Assembly (NCBI RefSeq): GCF_958453765.1
Contig: NZ_CAUDZA010000019.1
Location: 1-43,909, forward strand
DNA length: 43,909 nt
DNA from: Phascolarctobacterium_A succinatutens_B
GTDB lineage: Bacteria; Bacillota; Negativicutes; Acidaminococcales; Acidaminococcaceae
Direction of reading: 5' to 3'
Below the pieces are notes generated by a model. The model saw only the letters and a program-made list of their open reading frames with translations. It searched no databases and had not been told where the DNA came from. Shown one piece after another: positions 1 through 7,425 of the stretch (the first letter of the stretch is position 1; each line of letters starts with the position of its first letter). The position numbers and the translations under genes were made by a program.

Positions 1-34
1 GCATAAACGGGAAGCAGATGGGAGAAACTGGAAT

Positions 35-388
35 ATGAAGAAAATAGCAATTCTGCGCTGCCTGAAAACCTCCGCTTCCTGTGCGGGAGCAGGCTGTCTG
101 CGTGCTTTTTATGAAAAGGATAAAGCCTTTGCCCAGTATGGAGATGAAGAGCTGCGCCTGATGGCGATGTGGACCTGTAACGGCTGCGGCGATTCTATGC
201 TGGAAAACCAGGAAGGTATCCGCAAGAAGATAGAGCGTATGAAGGCTTTGGAGCTGGATGCGCTGCATATCAGCCACTGCACGCACAAAAAGGATGCTAA
301 CGGTGAAAAGCATCTCTGCCCCAAGATTAAAGCGATTATCGATGAGCTGCAGGAAGCAGGCATTACCATCGTAGATGGCACTCACTAA
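35..388 (+). CDS. CGGC-domain protein, probable metal-binding
   Basis: This 117-residue protein resembles the CGGC domain family, small cysteine-rich proteins of anaerobes thought to bind metal; the biochemical role is not established. Visible cysteines are in RCLKTSASCAGAGC near the N-terminus, in the central TCNGCGD motif (about residues 48-54) that names the family, in SHCTHKK, and in LCPKI. There is no signal peptide or membrane segment. The ATG follows a plausible GGGAGAA ribosome-binding site. The gene stands alone, and only 34 bases of the window precede it, so its upstream context is unknown. The family call is fairly firm and the function is not. Confidence 0.75.
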   Translation: MKKIAILRCLKTSASCAGAGCLRAFYEKDKAFAQYGDEELRLMAMWTCNGCGDSMLENQEGIRKKIERMKALELDALHISHCTHKKDANGEKHLCPKIKAIIDELQEAGITIVDGTH

Positions 389-534
389 AAAATATATAAA
401 GCTTTGCAAAGCAGCAGTCAGCAATGGCTGTTGCTTTTCACTTTATCAACTTAAAAAAATCTCCTGTGCAGGATTTTTTACCCGCTCTAACGAATAAATA
501 TAAATATGATTCCAAATACGAAAGGGGTAATAAA

Positions 535-1761
535 ATGAGAGAAGCCGTAAAAAAGTATATTGCCGAGCATTATGAGGACTATGTGAAGGATTTGGAAGCC
601 TTGACGAATATTGACTCCGGTAATGGTGACAGAGAAGGTACAGAGGCAGCAAATAAGTTTGTCGCTGAAAAAATGACAGCTATCGGTGCTACCACGGAGT
701 TCAGATATAATGACAGAGCCTGCCACCTGATTTCCCGCTTAAAGGGAACAGGCAAATACACGATTCTGCTTGTTGCCCATGTTGATACAGTATTTAAAAA
801 AGGTGAAGCTGCACGTCGTCCGTTCCGTGTTGACGAGAATAATTTTGCCTGGGGACCGGGTGTAGGCGATGACAAGGCTACCGTAGTAGAGGTTATCTAT
901 GGCTTGGAAGCCTTGAAGGCTGCAGGCTTTGATAATTTCAAGGAAATTATTTATTACACCAACGGTGAAGAAGAAGGTGGCAGCAAGACTGCCGAGGATA
1001 TTGTGGCAGAGCTGTCGCAGCAGTCCGACTTTGCGATTATTATGGACGTTGCCCGTCCGAACTGGGGCATTGTTACCCAGCGCAAGGGCAATGCCAAATA
1101 TCGCGTTGAGGTTACCGGTAAGGGCGGACACCATGGTAACGCATCTCAATCCTGCGCCAACGCTATTCACCAGCTGGCATACACGATTACCGAGCTGCAG
1201 AAGCTTGCCAGCCCCATGCCGGGGAATCCGGAGGATTATACGGCAGCAGCGCTGAAGGCGCGCGGCATTGTTGATGCAGGTCAGTTTATTCCGCAGAATA
1301 CCGTCAATGTCGGCGTAATCGGTTCTACCAATGACAAAATCAGCGTTATTCCGGGTGATGCCTTCTGCGAGGTAAATATCCGTTGCTTTACGATTGAAGA
1401 ACAGCAGCGCATTGATGCTGAGGTTAAGGCGTTAGCAGATAAGGTTGTTATCCCCGGCACCAGCATTAAGATTACCGGCGGCATTGTTACCGGACCGATG
1501 CAGAAAACGGCGCAGGCACAGAAGATGGTTGATGTTTATAAGCGCATCGTCAAAGAGGAATACGGCGCTGAGGTGAACGAATGGGTAGCAGGCGGCCTCA
1601 CCGACGGCAACCGAACAGCGAAGTTCGTACCGACACTGGATGCTTTGGGCGTAGAAAACTATGATGAGCATACCGACCATGAATCTGTAGATTTGAACAC
1701 CGCAGTTCCCAGAACGACAGCCTTTGCTTTGACACTGGCGGAGCTGGCAGAAACCTTCTGA
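535..1761 (+). CDS. M20 family metallopeptidase, glutamate carboxypeptidase-like
   Basis: A 408-residue cytoplasmic zinc peptidase of the M20/carboxypeptidase G2 type, expected to cleave C-terminal acidic residues or N-acyl amino acids. Metal and catalytic motifs are in order: AHVDTVF (His and catalytic Asp), GPGVGDDKA (bridging Asp), NGEEEGGS (catalytic and metal Glu), a central dimerisation lid containing GKGGHHGN, and a late TDHES motif (metal His). The reading frame stays open upstream to 424, but the ATG at 535 is preferred: it has AAAGGGG at the right distance, and the 37 extra codons look unlike the family. A hairpin terminator follows. The substrate cannot be read from sequence. Confidence 0.85.
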   Translation: MREAVKKYIAEHYEDYVKDLEALTNIDSGNGDREGTEAANKFVAEKMTAIGATTEFRYNDRACHLISRLKGTGKYTILLVAHVDTVFKKGEAARRPFRVDENNFAWGPGVGDDKATVVEVIYGLEALKAAGFDNFKEIIYYTNGEEEGGSKTAEDIVAELSQQSDFAIIMDVARPNWGIVTQRKGNAKYRVEVTGKGGHHGNASQSCANAIHQLAYTITELQKLASPMPGNPEDYTAAALKARGIVDAGQFIPQNTVNVGVIGSTNDKISVIPGDAFCEVNIRCFTIEEQQRIDAEVKALADKVVIPGTSIKITGGIVTGPMQKTAQAQKMVDVYKRIVKEEYGAEVNEWVAGGLTDGNRTAKFVPTLDALGVENYDEHTDHESVDLNTAVPRTTAFALTLAELAETF

Positions 1762-1785
1762 TAAAAATTTCATAATGAGTTGAAA

Positions 1786-1827
1786 GCTTTCCCCGCGTAT
1801 TTAATTTACGTCGGGGAAACTTTTTTG
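1786..1827 (+). terminator. Rho-independent terminator after the M20 gene
   Basis: TTTCCCCG (1788-1795) pairs with CGGGGAAA (1812-1819), extended by CGT/ACG next to the loop, and is followed by a run of six T. Confidence 0.8.
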
Positions 1828-1869
1828 CTATATTCTGACTTTCTGCCAACCTTTATATGTTTTACATAA

Positions 1870-1897
1870 TGACTAGACACTGCACTTGTGGTATAAT
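1870..1897 (+). promoter_or_regulatory. Probable promoter of the membrane protein gene
   Basis: A perfect -10 TATAAT at 1892-1897 is preceded by TGG (extended -10), with a weak -35 TGACTA at 1870-1875 and a 16-base spacer. Confidence 0.55.
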
Positions 1898-1933
1898 AAA
1901 ATAGTTAAAATCTTACAGATAAGGTGTGATGAT

Positions 1934-2815
1934 ATGTCGAAAAAAAGTAATAAATATGCAGGTGATCAGCCTGCCGCTTACGATCCTACAGGTGTAAGCG
2001 AGTATCTTGGCCTGGGACGCCCGATTGACTTTGATAAAAAGCCGGTGCGTATTGCTATGATGTGTGCTGTTGCTATTTCTGTTGTGGTAACGCTGTGGAA
2101 ATGCTCTACCGGTATGGATTCCGGCGCTGCTGTTGTAAGCGCTTTAGGTTATGCTTTATCCTTCCTCTTCAGCTATATGCTGGCTTTGGAGCTTGACCCT
2201 GACCGTCAGCTCGGCGGTTTCATCGGCGGCGGTCTGACGCTGATAGCAACTTATTTTATGGGCGAGGGCAATATCCTGGTGATGCTGTGGCTGCTCTTTA
2301 TCCTGCGTATGCTGAACCGCAGCTCCGGTGACAGACATCGTCTGATTGATAACGTTATTATGATTGGCAGTGCTGCCTGGCTCGGACTGCAGGGCTTGTG
2401 GGTATTTCCGCTACTGACCGGTGCTGCCTATATTTTGGAAAGCCAAATTCAGGCAGGTTATTTCCGCAGTTTGTATCTGGCAGGTATTTCTCTTGCTTGC
2501 CTGATTTTTGCAAAGTATGATACTGTTGCCAATGAGCTGTCCATGAGCAATATTATTATTATGGCACTGGCCTTCATCCTTTTCCTGCCGGAAATCCGTG
2601 TGGCAGATTACGTGAAGTCTAAGGGTGATAAAAACGGTAAGCGTCTGCTGCCGAAGCGTCTGCAGACCATGCAGGGTTATTTCTGCATGATGCTGTTCAG
2701 TCTGACCTTTTTGCATGGCAACGCTATCGTACCGTCTTTGATGCCGGCTGTAGGTGCTGCGGCAGGCTGCGGTATCTATCTGTTTGTTGCGCTGCTGAAG
2801 CATGAAGTATTTTAA
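1934..2815 (+). CDS. Multi-pass membrane protein of unknown function
   Basis: A 293-residue integral membrane protein that I do not recognise. After a polar N-terminus of about 38 residues (MSKKSNKYAGD...) there are about eight hydrophobic segments, including VAISVVVTLWKC, LSFLFSYMLAL, IGGGLTLIATYF, LVMLWLLFILRML, IIIMALAFILFLP and a last one near the C-terminus. There are no transporter signature motifs, and the charged residues are mainly in the loops. The frame is open from 1886, but the ATG at 1934 sits after AAGGTG and downstream of a TATAAT box that would lie inside the longer version, so the short start is chosen. The cyclophilin gene follows after 23 bases and may be cotranscribed. 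Confidence 0.7.
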   Translation: MSKKSNKYAGDQPAAYDPTGVSEYLGLGRPIDFDKKPVRIAMMCAVAISVVVTLWKCSTGMDSGAAVVSALGYALSFLFSYMLALELDPDRQLGGFIGGGLTLIATYFMGEGNILVMLWLLFILRMLNRSSGDRHRLIDNVIMIGSAAWLGLQGLWVFPLLTGAAYILESQIQAGYFRSLYLAGISLACLIFAKYDTVANELSMSNIIIMALAFILFLPEIRVADYVKSKGDKNGKRLLPKRLQTMQGYFCMMLFSLTFLHGNAIVPSLMPAVGAAAGCGIYLFVALLKHEVF

Positions 2816-2838
2816 AGCTATTCTGGAGGTAAATATCA

Positions 2839-3309
2839 ATGAGTGAAAACAGAAAAATTAAATTTACGACTAATAAAGGTATTTTTGTTGCCGAAATGTT
2901 TGAGGACAAAGCTCCGCTGACTACCAAAAACTTTATCGAGCTGGTAGAAAAAGGCTTTTACGACGGTATTATTTTTCACCGTGTAATCGACGGCTTTATG
3001 ATTCAGGGCGGCGACCCGACCGGTACCGGTATGGGCGGCCCCGGCTACAAGATTAAAGACGAGTTCGGTGAAGGCCTGAAGCATGATGACGAGGGCATTC
3101 TGTCCATGGCTAATGCAGGCCCGAACACCGGTGGCAGCCAATTCTTCATCACTTTGGCACCGACTCCCTGGCTGAACGGCCACCATGCAATTTTCGGCAA
3201 AGTTGTTGAAGGCATGGATGTTGTACGTCTTATCGGCGTAGTACCGACTGATTTCCGTGACCGTCCGCGTGAAGCTGTGACCATGGAAAAGGTAGAGGTT
3301 GTAAAATAA
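2839..3309 (+). CDS. Peptidyl-prolyl cis-trans isomerase, cyclophilin type
   Basis: This 156-residue protein is a single cyclophilin domain that catalyses proline cis-trans isomerisation during protein folding. Family landmarks are FHRVIDGFMIQGGDP (catalytic Arg and Gln region), MANAGPNTGGSQFFI (substrate pocket), PWLNGHHAIFGKV and GMDVV. There is no signal peptide, so it should be cytoplasmic. A GGAGG site precedes the ATG. Its stop codon touches the start of the next gene without a gap, which indicates translational coupling. Confidence 0.93.
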   Translation: MSENRKIKFTTNKGIFVAEMFEDKAPLTTKNFIELVEKGFYDGIIFHRVIDGFMIQGGDPTGTGMGGPGYKIKDEFGEGLKHDDEGILSMANAGPNTGGSQFFITLAPTPWLNGHHAIFGKVVEGMDVVRLIGVVPTDFRDRPREAVTMEKVEVVK

Positions 3310-3573
3310 ATGGCGGCGTTTGTATATATGCTGCGCTGCAAGGACGGCAGCTTATATACAGGCTGGACCAATGATCTGGAGCACCGTCTGGCAATGCATA
3401 ACAGCGGACGCGGCGCCAAATATACGCGTGGACGCGGTCCTTTGGAGCTGGTCTACAGCGAAGAGCTGCCGGATAAGGAAGCGGCTTTACGGCGCGAATG
3501 TGCCATAAAAAAGCTGCGCCGGGAGCAGAAGCTCGCTTTGCTGCAGACATGGCAAGCTCGCATTGCAGAATAA
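3310..3573 (+). CDS. GIY-YIG domain protein, YhbQ/YazA (UPF0213) type
   Basis: An 87-residue stand-alone GIY-YIG domain. The family motif appears as VYMLRC...LYTGWT near the N-terminus, followed by LEHRLAMHNSGRGAKYT, the conserved Arg/His helix, and a Glu-containing ELVYSEE. This is the usual length for the YhbQ/YazA group, whose nuclease role in DNA metabolism is only partly characterised. The ATG begins directly after the TAA of the cyclophilin gene (TAAATG), so it depends on upstream translation. A frame of 62 codons overlapping it is only a shadow. Confidence 0.88.
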   Translation: MAAFVYMLRCKDGSLYTGWTNDLEHRLAMHNSGRGAKYTRGRGPLELVYSEELPDKEAALRRECAIKKLRREQKLALLQTWQARIAE

Positions 3574-3597
3574 AATTATAAAGATTCAGACAAATAT

Positions 3598-3626
3598 TTG
3601 CTTTTCCTGTACATATAGGCTATAAT
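3598..3626 (+). promoter_or_regulatory. Promoter of the cold-shock gene
   Basis: -35 TTGCTT (3598-3603), 17-base spacer, -10 TATAAT (3621-3626). This leaves a 5' UTR of about 42 bases, short compared with the long leaders of some csp genes. Confidence 0.75.
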
Positions 3627-3675
3627 AAGCTAAGTGAGTTTTAGAGGCTCAAATAGTAATTAGGGAGGCCTACAG

Positions 3676-3876
3676 ATGACAGGCAAAGTTAAATGGTTTA
3701 ATGCAGAAAAGGGCTATGGTTTTATCCAAAGAGAAGGCGGCAAGGATTTGTTCGTTCACTTCTCTGGTATTAAAAGCGAAGGCTTTAAAACCTTAGAAGA
3801 AGGCTGGAATGTAGAATTTGACGTTATCCAGGGTGACCGTGGCGAACAGGCAACTAACGTTGTGCATGTTGAATAA
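3676..3876 (+). CDS. Cold-shock protein, CspA family
   Basis: A 66-residue single cold-shock domain that binds single-stranded RNA/DNA and acts as an RNA chaperone. Both nucleic-acid motifs are intact: RNP1 in KWFNAEKGYGFIQ (residues 5-17) and RNP2 in DLFVHFSGI (about residues 25-33). The length is typical. A strong TAGGGAGG site precedes the ATG. It has its own promoter and terminator, so it is monocistronic. Confidence 0.95.
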   Translation: MTGKVKWFNAEKGYGFIQREGGKDLFVHFSGIKSEGFKTLEEGWNVEFDVIQGDRGEQATNVVHVE

Positions 3877-3888
3877 TAAATGCAAGTA

Positions 3889-3936
3889 AAAAGCTGATGC
3901 TAAGGCAGGTAACTGCCGGAGCATCAGCTTTTTTGC
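3889..3936. terminator. Bidirectional terminator between csp and the ABC transporter
   Basis: AAGCTGATGC (3891-3900) pairs perfectly with GCATCAGCTT (3921-3930), with T-runs on both strands. It serves csp on the plus strand and the transporter operon on the minus strand. Confidence 0.88.
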
Positions 3937-3957
3937 TGTTTGCGGGAGGATGAGAGT

Positions 3958-5157
3958 TCAGTTGGTGACAAAGGAGGATATAACGGAAGCTTTGGTGACA
4001 ATACCGCAAAACAGTTTGTTCTCGTCAATTACGGGCAGAGGAAAGGGTGTGCTTGCCGAAAGCGGCATAATATCTGCTACGGGTGTATCAAGATTATCTA
4101 TCACAGGCACATTGCGCAGAATACTTTTCTCAAAGGTTGTATAGCCGGAAAGCACCTGCATAGCGCTATCCAATGTAATAATACCGATAAAACGCAGATG
4201 CTCATCAACTACGTAGGCACTGGACACGCCGCTGTTTTTCATATTGCGCAGAGCAACGGCAGCACCGTCGATATTGCGCACTATACATGTCTGAGTGCTC
4301 ATAACGTTGCGCACAGTAAAAATTTTACTTGAATCGGAATTGTTGATAAAGCTGCGCACATAGTCATCTGCGGGATTGGTAATCATTTCCTCCGGCGTAC
4401 CGATTTGTACCATGCGTCCGTCGCGCAAAATGCCGACGTGTGTTCCCAGACGGAAGGCTTCGTTGATATCGTGGGTGATAAAAACAATGGTTTTGCCGGT
4501 CTTTTCCTGAATACGCAGCAGCTCAAACTGTAAATCGTTGCGTACCAAGGGGTCGAGGGCGGAAAAGGCTTCGTCCATCAGCAGGATATCGGGATCGTTG
4601 GCAAGTGCGCGGGCAATGCCTACGCGTTGCTTCATACCGCCGGAAAGCGCACTGATGCGCGTTTTTTCCCAGCCCTGCAGGCCAACCATTTCCAACATCT
4701 GCATAGCCTTTTCGGTACGTTCCTTCAGTGGTACGCCGCGTATTTCCAAACCATAATAGGCATTCTCCAAAACATTACGGTTGCTGATAAGCCCGAAATT
4801 CTGAAAAACCATAGCTACCTTAGTGCGGCGCAGCTCTTGCAGCTGCTTATTGCTGAAGTTGGTAATATTATCACCTTCAAGGTAAACTGTGCCTGAGGTT
4901 GGCTGATTTAACATATTCAGGCAACGGATAAGCGTGGATTTACCGCTGCCGGATAGACCGATGAGGACAAATACCTCGCCCTTGTTGACTGTAAAGTTTA
5001 TATCAATAAGACCTGCGGTAATACCGGTAGCTTCCTGCACCTCGGTGCGGGAAGCACCTTGCTCCAGCATGGCCATAGCCTTTTTTTCGTTTTGCGAATG
5101 CTCCAGAGGAATAAACAGCTTGTACAGGTTTTTTACCTGCAATACAGGTACAGTCAT
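3958..5157 (-). CDS. opuAA: Glycine betaine/proline-type ABC transporter ATPase with CBS domains
   Basis: This 399-residue protein is the nucleotide-binding subunit of an osmoprotectant importer (OpuA/ProV family). Walker A is GLSGSGKST, followed by the signature LSGGMKQR, Walker B ILLMDEAFSALDP and the switch His in FITHD. The C-terminal third contains two CBS-like segments (around FTVRNVMSTQT and RNVPVIDNLDTPVADI), the module that in OpuA senses ionic strength. The start codon directly abuts the stop of the permease gene (TAAATG), with its GGAGG inside that gene. Transported compounds are probably betaine-type solutes, but ligand specificity lies in the partner protein. Confidence 0.88.
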   Translation of the reverse strand: MTVPVLQVKNLYKLFIPLEHSQNEKKAMAMLEQGASRTEVQEATGITAGLIDINFTVNKGEVFVLIGLSGSGKSTLIRCLNMLNQPTSGTVYLEGDNITNFSNKQLQELRRTKVAMVFQNFGLISNRNVLENAYYGLEIRGVPLKERTEKAMQMLEMVGLQGWEKTRISALSGGMKQRVGIARALANDPDILLMDEAFSALDPLVRNDLQFELLRIQEKTGKTIVFITHDINEAFRLGTHVGILRDGRMVQIGTPEEMITNPADDYVRSFINNSDSSKIFTVRNVMSTQTCIVRNIDGAAVALRNMKNSGVSSAYVVDEHLRFIGIITLDSAMQVLSGYTTFEKSILRNVPVIDNLDTPVADIMPLSASTPFPLPVIDENKLFCGIVTKASVISSFVTN

Positions 5158-7035
5158 TTATTTTCCCTCCTTTTTCTTATCTGCCAGGCTTTGCGTCAGG
5201 CGGTCGATGATAATTGCAATAATAACGATAGAAATACCGGCGATAAGTCCGCGACCGGATTCTGTACGGTTAATGGCAATCAGCACCTCCATGCCTAGGC
5301 CGTTGGCACCGATCATCGCACAGGTAACAACCATTGCTACAGCCATCATCATAGTTTGGTTGATGCCTGTCATAATCGTGGGCATGGCCTGCGGAATCTG
5401 CACCTTGAACAGTGTTTGCCAACGCGAAGCGCCGAAGGCAGCGGAGGCTTCGACAACGTTGGGGTCAACCTGCTGAATACCGTGGCTGGTTAAGCGGATG
5501 ACGGGCACAACGGCATAAACTACCGTAGCAAGAACTGCAGGCACCTTACCGGGACCGAGCAGCATAACTGCGGGAATCATATAAACAAAGGTCGGCATGG
5601 TCTGCATTGCGTCAAGCAAAGGACGCAGCAGGCGGTTTGCCAGCCTGCTGGTGGACACAAGAATGCCGATGGGCAGTCCTAAAAGCAGCGAGATGATAAC
5701 CGAGGAAATAACTACTGCCAGTGTTTCGTTCATCATGCTCCAGTAGCCGAAGGCACCGATGGCGAACAGTCCTATCCCGTAGATAATACCGCGCGACAGC
5801 TTGCCTGTGAGCACTTTGCCCAAGGCAGCAATAGCGATGATAGTCAGCCACCAGGGAATAAAGTTCAGCAATCGTTCGATAGAAAGAATACACCAGGTAA
5901 GAATATCCTTCACCTTATTGAAGAAGCTGGCATAGGTGGTGTTGATGTAGTTGACGAAATTGTCGATGGGCTTAGTCCAGTCTACCTGAACTTCTTCAGG
6001 AAAGCTAAGAAGCCAGTTGGCTGCAGCAGCATTATCGCCTTTGAGTGCTTTGCTGATGCTTTGCAGCTTATCCTCAGGCAGCCACTGTGCGAGCAGCTCG
6101 GGGTGGCGCTGCATGAACCAGATGGCAGCCTCGTAATAGGTGCATTTGGTATCTGCAATGTGCGCTAACGCTTCTGCGGTAAGTGCGCTGGTGGTGTGAT
6201 ACTTTTGCAGAAAGGCAACAAACTCCGGTGCTTTGCTTTGCAGCTGTTTGTTGGCAACGATGCAGACGGGCACGGAGCGTGCTTCCGTCAGGCCGCGCTG
6301 AAAGCCGACTTCATTGTAGGGCTCGTCCTGCAGCAGAACGAGGTCCAGCTTGCCGGTGAGCCAGGTCGGCTCGTAGTTGTAGCCTACAATCGGTTCGCCC
6401 TTAGTGTAGGCGGCGAGGAAGGCGCTGTTCAGCGCCGGCTCGCTGCCGGAACGGAAGTAGACGTAATTTTGGTTTAAGCCGTAGGCTTCATATTTTAAAT
6501 ACAGTATCTTATCAATGCTCCAGCCTGGAATAGCGCCGTAAAGACGTCCCTTTGAGGGATCCTCGGGATCCTTAAAAAGATGCGCGTAGCGTGCCAGGTC
6601 TTTGACGGTTTTCAAATCCGGCGCGAGTGCCTTAATGCCACGGCTGGCGTCACCCTCAATAAGATAGCGGGGAACATAAAGGCCCTGCTTATCATCATCA
6701 AAGTTGATGCCCAGGTTGAGCAGTTTGCCGGTTTTCATGTCAGCTTCAAAGGTAGGCACGTTATCGGTCCACAGCTCCATATGCACATCTACGTCGCCGC
6801 GGAGCAGCGCCGTCTGGATGATGGGAGTAGAGCCACTGATAATCTTAGGCGTGATGTTATAGGCGTGAGTGCCGATGAAACCGGCAACGGCATTGTGGAA
6901 TTTGACACTGTCCCAGCCGGCGTCGGCAAAAACAACCTCTTGCTTTGCTTGCGCATTAGCGGCGTTGACATTGCCTGCTATAAATCCAAGTGAGATCAGT
7001 ATGAGTAAAAAAACGGCTGATAATTTTCGTAACAT
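5158..7035 (-). CDS. opuABC: Osmoprotectant ABC transporter, fused binding protein and permease
   Basis: A 625-residue fusion protein. Residues 1-25 form a signal peptide ending at NVNAANA. Residues of about 30-310 form an OpuAC/ProX-like binding domain with the expected aromatic positions (DAGWDSVKFHN, HMELWTDN, YNYEPTW). After a linker, residues of about 385-620 hold the permease with several membrane helices and the coupling segment EASAAFGASRWQTLFKVQIP. The binding domain is N-terminal; in the well-known Lactococcus OpuABC it is C-terminal. This is the first gene of the two-gene minus-strand operon, with a GGAGGTG site before the ATG. Glycine betaine, carnitine or a related solute is inferred as the ligand. 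Confidence 0.87.
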   Translation of the reverse strand: MLRKLSAVFLLILISLGFIAGNVNAANAQAKQEVVFADAGWDSVKFHNAVAGFIGTHAYNITPKIISGSTPIIQTALLRGDVDVHMELWTDNVPTFEADMKTGKLLNLGINFDDDKQGLYVPRYLIEGDASRGIKALAPDLKTVKDLARYAHLFKDPEDPSKGRLYGAIPGWSIDKILYLKYEAYGLNQNYVYFRSGSEPALNSAFLAAYTKGEPIVGYNYEPTWLTGKLDLVLLQDEPYNEVGFQRGLTEARSVPVCIVANKQLQSKAPEFVAFLQKYHTTSALTAEALAHIADTKCTYYEAAIWFMQRHPELLAQWLPEDKLQSISKALKGDNAAAANWLLSFPEEVQVDWTKPIDNFVNYINTTYASFFNKVKDILTWCILSIERLLNFIPWWLTIIAIAALGKVLTGKLSRGIIYGIGLFAIGAFGYWSMMNETLAVVISSVIISLLLGLPIGILVSTSRLANRLLRPLLDAMQTMPTFVYMIPAVMLLGPGKVPAVLATVVYAVVPVIRLTSHGIQQVDPNVVEASAAFGASRWQTLFKVQIPQAMPTIMTGINQTMMMAVAMVVTCAMIGANGLGMEVLIAINRTESGRGLIAGISIVIIAIIIDRLTQSLADKKKEGK

Positions 7036-7085
7036 GGCTTCACCTCCGTCAAAGCAATAAAAAGAAAAATACTCCTCTTAAATTT

Positions 7086-7115
7086 ATTTTACAAAGCGAA
7101 AATTCTTCTTGTCAA
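7086..7115 (-). promoter_or_regulatory. Promoter of the osmoprotectant transporter operon
   Basis: On the minus strand TTGACA (forward 7110-7115) and TAAAAT (forward 7086-7091) are separated by 18 bases. Confidence 0.7.
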
Positions 7116-7140
7116 CTGCAAATGCAACAATGTATAAAAG

Positions 7141-7165
7141 AATAACTTTAAAAACTAAAGTTATT
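7141..7165. repeat. Perfect inverted repeat, possible operator
   Basis: AATAACTTTA (7141-7150) and TAAAGTTATT (7156-7165) are exact reverse complements around five A/C bases. The repeat lies between the divergent transporter and CRISPR operons, just upstream of the transporter promoter. There is no T-run typical of a terminator on the plus strand, so an operator is as likely. No regulator can be named. Confidence 0.5.
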
Positions 7166-7215
7166 GTAAATGCAGAACTTTGTATAAAGAGAAGTGTATG
7201 CAGATATTGGTGAGG

Positions 7216-7373
7216 ATGATAAAACCAATTAGAAGAGTGATTGAGAAATGTCGGAGCTAAGATTAATAGATATAGAAGAAACACCTGAAAGTATTAAATT
7301 TTCGTTATGAAGAGAATGCGCACCAAAATTTCCTAAAAGGATTTTAAAAAATATTGTAGAATTATATAAATAG
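7216..7373 (+). pseudogene. Decayed or very short reading frames before cas10
   Basis: The 390-base gap between the transporter and cas10 holds two overlapping short frames. One runs 7216-7260 (14 codons, beginning MIKPIRRVIEK). The other starts with ATG at 7248, reads 20 codons, meets TGA at 7308, and then stays open in the same frame to TAG at 7371 (RECAPKFPKRILKNIVELYK). The composition looks protein-like, so a broken gene remnant is plausible. No clear ribosome-binding site was found. I see no confident promoter here for cas10; weak TATA-like sequence occurs at 7391-7398. Confidence 0.3.
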
Positions 7374-7425
7374 CTTTTTCTTACGTTTGTTATATAAAGT
7401 CGATTTTCCGAAAGGGGGATTTTGA

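Noticed and set aside
739..1170. 143-codon minus-strand frame inside the M20 peptidase gene
   Set aside because: Shadow of a gene with intact family motifs on the plus strand; no start signals.
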